DNA of 49,747 nucleotides from an uncultured Ruminococcus sp. (GCA_902797885.1 CADBUP010000180.1:1-49747); one strand, 5' to 3'; counted from the first letter of the stretch, positions 34,240 to 43,336 are shown. Notes: a model not told the origin generated them from the letters alone. Program-made: numbers and translations.

Positions 34240-34271
34240 CAAACAATACCACACCTTTTGCCATAAGTCCA
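34240..34271 (-). promoter_or_regulatory. extended -10 promoter, twin of the one at 20245-20276
   Basis: TGGACT (34266-34271) and TATTGT (34243-34248) lie 17 bp apart on the minus strand, with TG before the -10. The plus-strand block CAAACAATACCACA-N11-AAGTCCA is identical to that at 20245-20276, while the 11-bp spacer and flanks differ. It should drive the InlB-repeat gene with a leader of about 38 nt. Confidence 0.65.
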
Positions 34272-34311
34272 GACAAAGTTTTTAAGAATGTGAAAGAATA
34301 TTTGTATATGT

Positions 34312-34337
34312 GAGAGCAGTCTTTCCGGACTGCTCTC
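34312..34337 (-). other. 10-bp stem-loop after the giant surface protein gene
   Basis: GAGAGCAGTC and GACTGCTCTC form a perfect stem around TTTCCG, 19 nt downstream of the stop of the 1781-residue gene. There is no U-tract on the coding strand (ACATATACAAA follows). A new promoter lies just beyond it, so some termination or processing here is plausible. Confidence 0.55.
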
Positions 34338-34355
34338 TATACATATTTTAAGGGA

Positions 34356-37300
34356 TTATTTCACCCAAGTTTCAGCATCTTCAACGATGTTTGCCATATG
34401 GGTGTTCGCTGCTTCGTGAACATCCATGAAGTACCACAAATTGCTGTTTGTCACATCAGTAAAGCGGTTGAGTTTTGTGAGATTGTCTTTTACATATTCC
34501 TTATCCGCCATTCTGCCTGTTGCTCTGTTCACGATGGTTACTACTTCAGCACGAGTGATATTGTTGTCACCTCTGAACGTGCCATCCGCATAGCCATTGA
34601 GCCAACCGATGTTCTTCGCAAGTGCAATATCGTTATATGCCCAATAGTTCTTATCAAGGTCTGTGTACTTAACAGTGTAGCCTGTATTCTTAACTTCGTT
34701 GAATAAGCCGTAGTATCTTACAGCCATTGCAACAAATTCTGCTCTTGTTACACTCTCATCAGGCTTGAATGTGCCATCGGTATATCCATTAATGATATCA
34801 TACTTAGCAAGATATCCGACATAGTCATAATACCATGCATTTTTGTTGACATCAGCAAAGGTGTTCTTACCGCTTACTTTTTCGCCCTTATCCTCTGCAA
34901 TAAGTCTTGCAAATATTGCCGCAGCTTCGGCACGTGTCATATCGCTGTCCGGTCTGAAAGTTCCGTCATCATAACCTACGATATATGCCTTGTGTTCTTC
35001 TGCCGGGAGAATCAGTATACCATCCTTATTGGTCTTGCCTGTAACTTCATTCTTATTTCCGTCTTTTAATACAACCTCATAATCAGCTTTCGCTTTACCC
35101 GTTCTGTCTGTTACTGTGATTGTATAGTAGTTATCGTCCTTAGCAAGGTTCTTGCCTGTAGGAAGTGTAAGAGTCACCTTATCTGTGCCTGTGGATTTTG
35201 AAACTGTTACAGTCTTGCCATCCTTGTCCACTACCTTAACATTAACAGTAGATACGCTGTATCCACCGCCGCCACCGCCACCGGATGAACCTCCGGAAGA
35301 AGAACCACCGCTTGATGTCTTAACTGGAACTGTAATCTGACCGTTTGAGTTTGTAGTTGCACTCTTTTCGGTTGCAGCATCCTTAACAGTTACCAAAACG
35401 CCCTGAACAGCCTTGTTATCCTTATCAAGCACTGTTACTGTGATCTGGTTTGATGTAGTAAGTGTGTGAGTTTCAGGAAGAGTTACATATACTTTGCCAT
35501 CTTTAATTTCAATGAAAGCACCATTTATAATGCCCTTTGTATCATTTACTTTTACAATGTATGTAGTTGTAACAACTTCGCCCGGTTTATCCTCAACACC
35601 GTCACCATCTGTATCTTCACCTTTACCCGGTTTTTCTTCGGTTACACCCGAATTGCCGTTTTCATCAGTGATATCCTCATTAATCGGAGGGAATACAACC
35701 TTGCCGCTTGCGTTGGTCTTGCCATTGAGTACCTTCGCTTCTGCATCAGCAACAGGAAGTTCTGAGATGTTAACAGTCATTTCCGCCACAGGAGCATTAT
35801 CAGCCTTATTAAGAACTGTCACCGTAATTCTGTTTGCATAATCGAATCTACTATTTTCAGGAAGCTCGATAGCGATGTTTTCTGCCGTCTTTACGGAGCT
35901 GTCTTCATTCAATTCTTCTGCATTATGGATAATCTGTGCTTTTTCGATTGAGCCTGTTTCGCATATAACAGTTACAATGTACCCATCTACTTCTGAGTAG
36001 CCATTGATGTCTGTGTAATCAATGTATGTCGGAGGCACGGTTGCCTTTCCGTTCTCATCAGTAAGGTTTGTTTCTGCCTTTCCGGCACCATCTGTGAATG
36101 TCACAGACATATCCTTCACAGGTGCGTTGTCCTTATCGGTTACTGTTGCAGTGATTCTGTTGTTATAATCGAATACCACACCCTCCGGCAGCATAACTGT
36201 GATTTTACCATCAACGATTTCAATATATGCATTTTCAATAGGCTTGGTTTCATCGGTAATGAGTACATTATATCCGTTTACCACACCCTTGCCTTCGCTG
36301 TCGGTCATATCGGTGTTTACAGGCGGAACAACAATTCTGCCGTTATCATCTGTAATGTCTGTGTATGTATTTTCTGTAAGGTCTGATACAGTTACATTCA
36401 CATCACTTACAGCCTTGCCCATTGAATCCAGCACTGTTACAGTAATTCTGTTTGCATAGCTGATTGATTTATCTTCAGGAAGTGTTACATTGATTGTACC
36501 ATCCTCGTTATGCTTAACATAAGCGTTTCGAATTACACCGAGTTCATCGTTAACAATAACATTAATATTATCAACATTTACCTTACCGTTCTCGTCTGTA
36601 TAGCCTTCGCTTGCAGTAGGAAGTGTGATCTTGCCGTAGATATCTGTGACGCCCTTTTCGATAAAGTCTGCATCGCCCATTGCAATTACGGTTACACCCT
36701 GCTTTGCCGTACCATTCTGGTCAACCACTGTTACGATTACAGGGTTCTCTCTTGTAGGCTTGATTCCGTCAGGAAGGTCAACAACAATGTTATTGCTCTC
36801 ACCGATTCTGATGTCGCAGTTCGGTATGATTACATTAGCCTTATCTGTAACTGTTACAACATAAGTATTCTTAATCTCGTCATCACCGTTACCGATTGTA
36901 CCGTTGTCATCACCTGTTGAGGACTTATCATTCGGTACTTTTAAGATACCTTCTGCATTTGTCTTACCTGTGGCATTGTTGCCGTTCTTATCGATTGTAA
37001 GAATTGCAAGTCCTTCTTTTGCTTCGCCTGTATCAGTCTTTTTAACTTCAATTGTGGTCTGATCTGCAAAGTCAAGAAGTCTGCCATCGGGAAGTTTAAT
37101 CAGAACATTGTCGTTCACATCAATTGTTATTTCTGCATTCCATACAGGCATATCATTTTTATCAGATAATCTGATTGAGTATGCACCTACAACCGCATTG
37201 CCATCTTCATCGGTGAAGTCTCTGCCAACAAGCTGTGTAATTGCTGCTGTCATCAGTCTTTCGCCGCAGACCGTACATTCGATGTGTTTTTCACCTGCGT

Positions 37301-39701
37301 TATTGATTGTTGCTTCTATATCCACAATCCATTCCGATGGTGTGTGTCCGAGTGCTTCCTTGTATTCTGCCTTGTATGTGTCATGGCAATCAGCACATTC
37401 AAAGGTGGTATATCCAAGGTTTAAGCAAGTCGGTTCGGTTACTGTTCCCACATAGTTGTGAGGTAGCTTGTCTGTATAGTCTGCTTTGTAGCTTTCACCG
37501 CAATCATAACATACATAAGTGGTATATCCCATCTTAGTGCATGTTGCAGGAGTGACTGTTGCAGTGTATGTGTGCTGTTTTACATCCGTATAGTCTGCTA
37601 TGAATTCCTTACCGCAATCCGGACAAGTATATACTGCGTAGCCATGCTCTTCACAAGTAGGTTCGATTACCTGTTTGGTATAATTATGCTCTAACATTTC
37701 AGTATAATCTGCCTTGTAAGTTTCACCGCAGTCATCGCATACATAAGTGGTATATCCCATCTTAGTACATGTCGGAGGAGTTACTGTTGCCGTATACTTA
37801 TGGTCGAGTTTATCTGTGTAATTTGAAATGTATTCCGCATCGCAATCCGCACACTTAAATGTGCTAAATCCATGCTCTTCACAAGTCGGTGCAGTTACTG
37901 TTTCTACGTAGTTATGCTCTGTCATATCGGTATAGTTGCCTATATAGGTATCTCCACAATAGCATGTAAAAACAGAGTGTCCCATTGTTGTGCAAGTCGG
38001 ATCGATTACCTCTTCGCTATAGCTATGGCCTGTAGGAAGTTCAAGCACTGTTTGGCATACAGTACAAATATGCGGTTCTGTGCAAGTCGCAGCCTCGCCG
38101 GGAGTATGTCCTGTTGCTGAATCTGACTTAATCATCTTCTCATTACAGTTTTCGCAGTTGTACTCAATAACACCCTCTGCCTCGCATGTAGGCAAGGTTA
38201 CATTGTGACCTTCATCCCAACTATGACCGAGTGCATCTGTGTAGTCATCTGTAAATGAAATGTGACATGTGTTACAGATATATGTGGTATAACCGCCATT
38301 GATACAATCAGGCTTTCTTACAATTTTTGAAAATGCGTGATTTACTAAATCAGTGATATCTGTGATATATGAATTTCTGCAATTCTTACAGATATGTTTG
38401 GTGTATCCTGCGCTTTTACAAGTTGCAGGGACTATTTCGTCCTCGTATTCGTGATCTGCCAATGCTGTGGTATGCTCATGGAAGTCTCCGCATCTGGTAC
38501 AGATTTCAAGTTCCATACCGCCTTTTGTGCAAGTCGCTTCACGAATAAGGGTTGACTTATAGTTATGACCAAGTGCCTGTGTATAGTTCTGCTTTAACAA
38601 GTTTCCGCAGCCACTGCACTGCCATCTTTCATATCCCAATTCCAAGCAAGTAGGCTTGACTGTTTCTAAGTATCTGTAATCATGAACATGAGGAACAACC
38701 GCTGTATTGCTGTCTCTTTCCTCCGGTGCTTCTAAAAGCCATACATAGGATACACCGTTTTCTGTCATTGTTTCGCCTTCGAATTTATAATCAATTTCGT
38801 AGTAAACGGGATAGTATCCTGCTTCTGTGTAATTAGGTGCTGATGTTAAAGTGCAGCTGTCTGCTTCTGTCCCGTATCTGATTCTTGTATGAACTTCGTC
38901 ATCTGACAAGTCCGTTACACTCAATGTGTGTGCCTTACCATCCACATTTCCGTAATACGAAGATACAACAGCTTTTGCGGTTACATATTCGTTTGTTCTG
39001 TATCCGCAGTCTTCACAAGATTCCTCCATGAAGAATCGGTTATTTGCTACCTGACCGTCTACAATCGTTGTAAGGTTGTGTGCTTCCTTTTTGGCATTTG
39101 CCCTTGCATATGTACCCTTACAAAATTGACAATAATTACCCTTCTTAACAATAGTGGTGTGCTGATGCTCATCGTACTGTTCGTAGGTTGTATTATCATA
39201 GTCTATGAAAAAATTGTGATCACAGCTATTGAGACCATATACATTTTTGTTGTAACAATATGCAGTCGGTCCGTCTACTGTGTTAAGAATACCGCAATGC
39301 TGACACAAAGACTTTGTCCAGTGATATCCGGTATAATATGCATCTACACCCGGTGTTCCGTTATCAAGATTACCCTTACTGACTCCGTCCATCATTGTTC
39401 CGTCTGACCACATAACTCCACGATTTAATGCCGTAGTACCTGACTTTGTATATTCAGGCACTCTGTAAGTCATGACCGTTGTATCCATACGACAATTTGT
39501 ACACCATAAGGTTTCATAGGTGATTGTTGCATTGATGTCAAGTTCGTTTGTTCTACTGTTTGTAACAAGCCAATTATCTGCCGGATCGGCATAGTCATTC
39601 TTCTGTGCGGCAAACACTGTCATTCCCGGCAATGTTCCGAGAACCATAATAACTGTTAACACCATGGAAATTACTGATTTTAATTTATGATTTGATTTCA
39701 T
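34356..39701 (-). CDS. giant secreted Cys-repeat, Ig/transthyretin-like repeat, SLH surface protein
   Basis: A 1781-residue cell-surface protein. In order: signal peptide (about 1-32, ending VFAAQ); a Cys-pair region (CTNC, CQHC, CQFC, CEDC); 12-13 repeats of about 38 residues with the form PTC...GYTTYxCxxCG...Y..DYT...H.Y, probably zinc knuckles (37230-38692); about seven repeats of roughly 95 residues of a transthyretin/Big-like fold (VTVLD...ITVTVLD..G); a Gly/Ser linker with a (G)n run; and three SLH domains (VGYDDGTFRPDSDMTRAEAA and two more) that anchor it to the wall polymer. It is likely an adhesin for donor-recipient contact. The start is the ATG with GGAGG 9 nt upstream. Confidence 0.9.
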   Translation of the reverse strand: MKSNHKLKSVISMVLTVIMVLGTLPGMTVFAAQKNDYADPADNWLVTNSRTNELDINATITYETLWCTNCRMDTTVMTYRVPEYTKSGTTALNRGVMWSDGTMMDGVSKGNLDNGTPGVDAYYTGYHWTKSLCQHCGILNTVDGPTAYCYNKNVYGLNSCDHNFFIDYDNTTYEQYDEHQHTTIVKKGNYCQFCKGTYARANAKKEAHNLTTIVDGQVANNRFFMEESCEDCGYRTNEYVTAKAVVSSYYGNVDGKAHTLSVTDLSDDEVHTRIRYGTEADSCTLTSAPNYTEAGYYPVYYEIDYKFEGETMTENGVSYVWLLEAPEERDSNTAVVPHVHDYRYLETVKPTCLELGYERWQCSGCGNLLKQNYTQALGHNYKSTLIREATCTKGGMELEICTRCGDFHEHTTALADHEYEDEIVPATCKSAGYTKHICKNCRNSYITDITDLVNHAFSKIVRKPDCINGGYTTYICNTCHISFTDDYTDALGHSWDEGHNVTLPTCEAEGVIEYNCENCNEKMIKSDSATGHTPGEAATCTEPHICTVCQTVLELPTGHSYSEEVIDPTCTTMGHSVFTCYCGDTYIGNYTDMTEHNYVETVTAPTCEEHGFSTFKCADCDAEYISNYTDKLDHKYTATVTPPTCTKMGYTTYVCDDCGETYKADYTEMLEHNYTKQVIEPTCEEHGYAVYTCPDCGKEFIADYTDVKQHTYTATVTPATCTKMGYTTYVCYDCGESYKADYTDKLPHNYVGTVTEPTCLNLGYTTFECADCHDTYKAEYKEALGHTPSEWIVDIEATINNAGEKHIECTVCGERLMTAAITQLVGRDFTDEDGNAVVGAYSIRLSDKNDMPVWNAEITIDVNDNVLIKLPDGRLLDFADQTTIEVKKTDTGEAKEGLAILTIDKNGNNATGKTNAEGILKVPNDKSSTGDDNGTIGNGDDEIKNTYVVTVTDKANVIIPNCDIRIGESNNIVVDLPDGIKPTRENPVIVTVVDQNGTAKQGVTVIAMGDADFIEKGVTDIYGKITLPTASEGYTDENGKVNVDNINVIVNDELGVIRNAYVKHNEDGTINVTLPEDKSISYANRITVTVLDSMGKAVSDVNVTVSDLTENTYTDITDDNGRIVVPPVNTDMTDSEGKGVVNGYNVLITDETKPIENAYIEIVDGKITVMLPEGVVFDYNNRITATVTDKDNAPVKDMSVTFTDGAGKAETNLTDENGKATVPPTYIDYTDINGYSEVDGYIVTVICETGSIEKAQIIHNAEELNEDSSVKTAENIAIELPENSRFDYANRITVTVLNKADNAPVAEMTVNISELPVADAEAKVLNGKTNASGKVVFPPINEDITDENGNSGVTEEKPGKGEDTDGDGVEDKPGEVVTTTYIVKVNDTKGIINGAFIEIKDGKVYVTLPETHTLTTSNQITVTVLDKDNKAVQGVLVTVKDAATEKSATTNSNGQITVPVKTSSGGSSSGGSSGGGGGGGYSVSTVNVKVVDKDGKTVTVSKSTGTDKVTLTLPTGKNLAKDDNYYTITVTDRTGKAKADYEVVLKDGNKNEVTGKTNKDGILILPAEEHKAYIVGYDDGTFRPDSDMTRAEAAAIFARLIAEDKGEKVSGKNTFADVNKNAWYYDYVGYLAKYDIINGYTDGTFKPDESVTRAEFVAMAVRYYGLFNEVKNTGYTVKYTDLDKNYWAYNDIALAKNIGWLNGYADGTFRGDNNITRAEVVTIVNRATGRMADKEYVKDNLTKLNRFTDVTNSNLWYFMDVHEAANTHMANIVEDAETWVK
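37230..38692 (-). repeat. tandem Cys-x2-Cys protein repeats in the SLH surface protein
   Basis: Twelve well-formed and one degenerate copies of a repeat of about 38 codons. Each has a lone Cys in a PTC-type start, a CxxC pair about 14 residues later, and a His near the end (GH.Y or EHNY). Later copies are more alike (for example TCTKMGYTTYVC occurs twice), which points to recent amplification at that end. Confidence 0.8.
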
Positions 39702-39718
39702 TATTCTTTTACCTCCGA

Positions 39719-40453
39719 TTATTTTAATTCCATTCCTGATTCCTGTTCTGGATTTTGTATTTCTTGCAATTTCTCTCTTGCCCAATCAGGCAAGTATTCA
39801 TCTTTGATTATTCCTATAATATCCCCTCTATCCCATCGGTTTTCGTCACCGTCTATGAGACAAGTGCTATATACTGCTCTGCCCGAGGCTGTAGGACTGC
39901 ATCCAAAGCCTCCTGTTGCAAGCCATAGTTGATTTTCAGGCGCCCAATATTCTTCTTTCAGATGTTTAGGGCTTACCACTACAACCCTTCCTGTCAAATC
40001 TTCTCCAACTGTGCTTATACAATGCTCACTTGAAAAAAGCTTGAGTTTGTTGTATTCCTCCACAGCATGTCTTGCAAGAATATTTACAATGCCTATATGC
40101 ATCTTACTCAGATGTAGATCAGATTTATCTTCTTCATGCCTGAGTCCTGCATTGAAGTCACTTGCCCATTTTTTCATGTCAGGGGATATCCTTCCGTCAT
40201 GTATGCTCGCTTTCAATGTAGCGGCATATATACTCATTACTCGTTCCAAGCCGAATTCTTCGATAAGATGTTTCGAATATTTTCCATCGCTGTCAACGCA
40301 GTTATCCTTGTATGCGTTGGCATAAAAACCTGTGTTTTCATCCTCGATATACTTCACACAGCGAATGTTTTCCGCTTTGCTTTCACGATAGCGATCCGTC
40401 ATCATCTCGCTTGTGGCTGTTTTATACGAGTATCTGTAAAATGGGACTGGCAT
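39719..40453 (-). CDS. DUF3849-like protein, tailed
   Basis: A 244-residue protein. The first 120 residues (VPFYRYSYKTATSEMMTDRY, YIEDENTGFYANAYKDNCVD, ERVMSIYAATLKASIHDGRI) fit DUF3849. The second half (GRVVVVSPKHLKEEYWAPEN, LWLATGGFGCSPTASGRAVY, LIDGDENRWDRGDIIGIIKD) is a domain usually found with it. Both are of unknown function and typical of clostridial elements. It ends PEQESGMELK, a variant tail with one extra residue. The start is the ATG 7 nt behind GAGGTG. Confidence 0.75.
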   Translation of the reverse strand: MPVPFYRYSYKTATSEMMTDRYRESKAENIRCVKYIEDENTGFYANAYKDNCVDSDGKYSKHLIEEFGLERVMSIYAATLKASIHDGRISPDMKKWASDFNAGLRHEEDKSDLHLSKMHIGIVNILARHAVEEYNKLKLFSSEHCISTVGEDLTGRVVVVSPKHLKEEYWAPENQLWLATGGFGCSPTASGRAVYSTCLIDGDENRWDRGDIIGIIKDEYLPDWAREKLQEIQNPEQESGMELK

Positions 40454-40464
40454 TTCCATTCACC

Positions 40465-40899
40465 TCACATTGACATTGCAGGGCCGCCTTCTACCTGCTC
40501 GTCTTGCCCCTCCTGCGAAAGCTCTGTATCGGTCTGTTGGGGAGCATAGTCTGCTTTTTGAGATTTATTGGCGGATTGTTTATCATTCGACTGTCCCTTT
40601 TTATTGCCTTTAGACTGCCCTTTTTCATTTTTATGTTCCTCCTGCTGTGTAAGTTTTCTGTCATATGCATCAAGAACAGATTTATGAAGCTGTTCTCTTG
40701 CTTCTTTTGTAATTGGGAAGAATGCCTGGTCGTAATCATTTCCGACTTTTTTCTGCGGCATTGACACAAACGGACCGTTTTCTCCTTCCACTACTCTGAT
40801 TCCTTTTATGACAAATTCATCACCCAGATTTACATCCACCATTGCCTTCAATGAACTGTCGGGTTTTGTCATTAAGTGAACTGTTGATTTAATGTCCAT
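40465..40899 (-). CDS. SpoVG-family protein with long tailed extension
   Basis: A 144-residue protein: a complete SpoVG core (VNLGDEFVIKGIRVVEGENG, FVSMPQKKVGNDYDQAFFPI, TKEAREQLHKSVLDAY) and then about 55 residues of low-complexity Lys/Gln/Ser/Glu-rich sequence ending VEGGPAMSM. The extension is missing from the other SpoVG of the element. Its gene overlaps the end of the C5 methylase. AGGAG precedes the ATG. The contrast between the two paralogues suggests the tail was added as a module. Confidence 0.88.
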   Translation of the reverse strand: MDIKSTVHLMTKPDSSLKAMVDVNLGDEFVIKGIRVVEGENGPFVSMPQKKVGNDYDQAFFPITKEAREQLHKSVLDAYDRKLTQQEEHKNEKGQSKGNKKGQSNDKQSANKSQKADYAPQQTDTELSQEGQDEQVEGGPAMSM

Positions 40900-41996
40900 A
40901 TTTTATCGCTCCTTTTGTATAGCTCGTCATCGAGCAATTTAATTCTTTTTCCGATTGCATTCACAACCGTTACGGTTACTGCATTGCCAGCTTGTTTATA
41001 TAGCTGATTATCCGAATTGATTTCGAGCATCGGCAGTATTTGCTCATCATTAAATCCCTGCAATCTTAAACATTCTATGGGCATCAATTTTCTGATTCTG
41101 CAGTTTTCTAATACCCCATGAATGTCTTGGGCAGTTAATGTGAACATCGGGCAGTTATGCGGTCTGAATCGCTTACCCTGTTGCCTTTTCTCTAATCTAT
41201 CGGGTGTCAGGCACGGCATAAGGCATTCAAAAACGCCTGAATTTTCACCGCGTCTGTTTGTGATCCCTGAGTTATATCTGCTTTTAATGCATCGGGCAAG
41301 GCATGTGATACAAGGATTTTCATTCATGTCGATATACATCCCCGTTTTACCGCCTTGCCCTCCTGCATTTGACGCGAGAGTGCAGCTTAGTCCGGACATG
41401 TCATATCCTCTTTGACCTTGACTTCCCGGCAAGACCTGTCTAAGAGTTTGAGGGTTGCACTCTGTGAAAGGTAATACTTTTCCGGCACATCTAATATCAC
41501 GATATCCGAAAGCGAACATTCTCTTTCGGGATTGGGGAACTTTGAAATCGGCGCTGTTAAGCAATTGCCATTCAATACAATACCCCAATTCTGATAACGT
41601 ACTGAGGATGGTTGTAAAAGTCCACCCTTTGTCATGACTAAACAAGCCGGGAACATTTTCAAGGAGAAAATATTTAGGCTGCTTTTCTCTAAGCACTCTG
41701 GCAATTTCAAAGAAGAGCGTGCCTCTGGCATCTTCAAACCCTTTTCGTTTCCCTGCCACTGAAAATGCCTGACATGGAAATCCCGCACAAAGCAAATCAA
41801 ATTCCGGGATATCCTTTGGATCAATTTTGGTTGCATCATTAAAAAACACCTCGCCATCTGTATCAAACAGGCACCGATAGCTTTTGTCAGCAAATTCGTC
41901 TATCTCACAATGACCGATACATTTATATCCGTCAATGGATTCAAGCCCTGCCCTAAAGCCACCGATGCCTGAGAACATATCAAAAAATCTAATCAT
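40872..41996 (-). CDS. C5-cytosine DNA methyltransferase (canonical order)
   Basis: A 374-residue methylase with motifs in the usual order: motif I FSGIGG (8-13), EID (31-33), catalytic PCQ (74-76, Cys75), ENV (113-115), QSRKRM (155-160), and the C-terminal QAGNAVTVTVV motif X region. The specificity region lies about 190-320. There is no restriction enzyme next to it. It probably modifies element DNA to protect it from host restriction after transfer. AGGAG precedes the ATG. It has no Met-rich tail. Confidence 0.93.
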   Translation of the reverse strand: MIRFFDMFSGIGGFRAGLESIDGYKCIGHCEIDEFADKSYRCLFDTDGEVFFNDATKIDPKDIPEFDLLCAGFPCQAFSVAGKRKGFEDARGTLFFEIARVLREKQPKYFLLENVPGLFSHDKGWTFTTILSTLSELGYCIEWQLLNSADFKVPQSRKRMFAFGYRDIRCAGKVLPFTECNPQTLRQVLPGSQGQRGYDMSGLSCTLASNAGGQGGKTGMYIDMNENPCITCLARCIKSRYNSGITNRRGENSGVFECLMPCLTPDRLEKRQQGKRFRPHNCPMFTLTAQDIHGVLENCRIRKLMPIECLRLQGFNDEQILPMLEINSDNQLYKQAGNAVTVTVVNAIGKRIKLLDDELYKRSDKIWTLNQQFT

Positions 41997-42093
41997 TGCT
42001 CCTGCTCCTTTTCAGGTGCCAAAGACAATAACCGACTTCTACTTTTGGCTATTAAGTTTTAATGATTTGATATTTTTACTTTCTGTTGATGAT

Positions 42094-42402
42094 TTAGCCG
42101 ATATTCTTATCTTCGGCACTCGTATTTAATTTTGAGGACACTGCTTTTTGTATAAGTCTCAATGTGTCTTCAGGAATTTCTTCCACAAACCGCTTCACCT
42201 CTTCCGGTCTTGTCAGTTCGTAAAAGGCTCCACTTTCACATATTCCGTCTTTAAATTCTTTTAAGGGTGTTACGATTATCCTTCTACCATCTATCTGCCA
42301 TTTAAGGAGTGTATCATTTGTAATCCCTAAGAGCCTGCGATATGTAAAAGGTATGGTTGTTCGCCCTCTTTTGCCTATAATCCTGCAAATAGTTCCTTTC
42401 AT
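42094..42402 (-). CDS. AbrB/MazE-like DNA-binding protein
   Basis: A 102-residue protein whose first 50 residues (KGTICRIIGKRGRTTIPFTY, RRLLGITNDTLLKWQIDGRR) match the AbrB swapped-hairpin DNA-binding fold. The rest is a charged helix (RPEEVKRFVEEIPEDTLRLI). It overlaps the last 89 bp of the Dam-type methylase gene in another frame. It might regulate this part of the operon. No toxin partner is visible. The start is the ATG 9 nt behind GGAG. Confidence 0.7.
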   Translation of the reverse strand: MKGTICRIIGKRGRTTIPFTYRRLLGITNDTLLKWQIDGRRIIVTPLKEFKDGICESGAFYELTRPEEVKRFVEEIPEDTLRLIQKAVSSKLNTSAEDKNIG

Positions 42403-43336
42403 AGTCATCATCTCCAAATAAACTTAATTGTATTGGTTCGTTTTTTCTTCTCTCGTTTATATCGTAGTTTGCTATGAGCAGTTCCTCAAATTGACTACCG
42501 GCTTTGTAACGCTGAACCATTGAATGTAAGCGCGAAATTTCTACTACGGTGTACTGATCATACAGTTCCTTAATAAATTCGCAACCGTTATATGACAGCA
42601 AGAATTTGGTATATTTAAGATCGGCAAGGCATTGGTAAAGCCTGATATGGTCGTTTCTTGTAAATCCGCCATAAAACCCTTCTGTCATGAAATACGGGGG
42701 ATCAATATACATAAATGTTCCTGGCTTATCATGCAGCTTGATTAAGTCCTCAAAGTCCTTGTTTTCAATTACTACATTTGTCAGCCGTTTTGATATCGCA
42801 TATATATCCTCAAGTACATTGGGAAGATTAACAGGCTGACCGCCAAAGTTCTTTCCCGTACTTGAATAGCTGTAACGAATAACTTTATAGAAGGCTGCCG
42901 CCCTCTCAGCGTCGTACATTTCTGCTCTGCCTGTCAGTATCTGTTCAACCTGTTCTAAGTCCTCGCCTGTGAACAATTCTCTTGCTACCTCGATCTCTCG
43001 ATTTATATGCAAGAAATCCGGTTCTTTGCGTTCCAAAAAATCCTGTAGCATTTTAAACTCCTGCCTACCGTTAAGCGGAAACAGTCCGGCACACTTGAAG
43101 AATGAAAGTGGTTTTTCCTTAATGCACCTGAACATATTTACAAGGTCAGAATTAAAGTCGTTATATACTTCGAACTTATGAGGCTCTTTTGAAAGCAAGA
43201 TTGTTCCTCCGCCTCCAAACACTTCAACATATCTTGTACATCCCAAAGGGGCAGACTTGAGAATTGTCTCTCTTAATTGACCTTTACCGCCTACCCAAGA
43301 AATCGGACTCTTGATGCTCTTGCTAATTCTAAACAC
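42314..43336 (-). CDS. Dam-type (D12 class) N6-adenine methyltransferase
   Basis: A methylase of about 340 residues with motif I SPISWVGGKGQL, YVEVFGGGGTILL and the catalytic DPPY (in FMYIDPPYFM), the D12/Dam layout. The start is uncertain: a TTG at 43357 lies inside the T-run of a terminator and has no SD; a GTG (43336) overlaps the SD GGAGGTG; an in-frame ATT (43327) is 8 nt behind GGAGG. The GTG is given here. A terminator and a 14-codon leader ORF precede it, which suggests attenuation. Confidence 0.88.
   Translation of the reverse strand: MFRISKSIKSPISWVGGKGQLRETILKSAPLGCTRYVEVFGGGGTILLSKEPHKFEVYNDFNSDLVNMFRCIKEKPLSFFKCAGLFPLNGRQEFKMLQDFLERKEPDFLHINREIEVARELFTGEDLEQVEQILTGRAEMYDAERAAAFYKVIRYSYSSTGKNFGGQPVNLPNVLEDIYAISKRLTNVVIENKDFEDLIKLHDKPGTFMYIDPPYFMTEGFYGGFTRNDHIRLYQCLADLKYTKFLLSYNGCEFIKELYDQYTVVEISRLHSMVQRYKAGSQFEELLIANYDINERRKNEPIQLSLFGDDDYERNYLQDYRQKRANNHTFYISQALRDYK

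Noticed and set aside
37230-38692. DNA-level tandem repeat or CRISPR-like array
   Set aside because: The periodicity comes from about 38-residue protein repeats in one open frame with diverged codons.
42094-42402. Antitoxin of a toxin-antitoxin pair
   Set aside because: The fold is AbrB/MazE-like but there is no toxin-like gene next to it; neighbours are two methylases.
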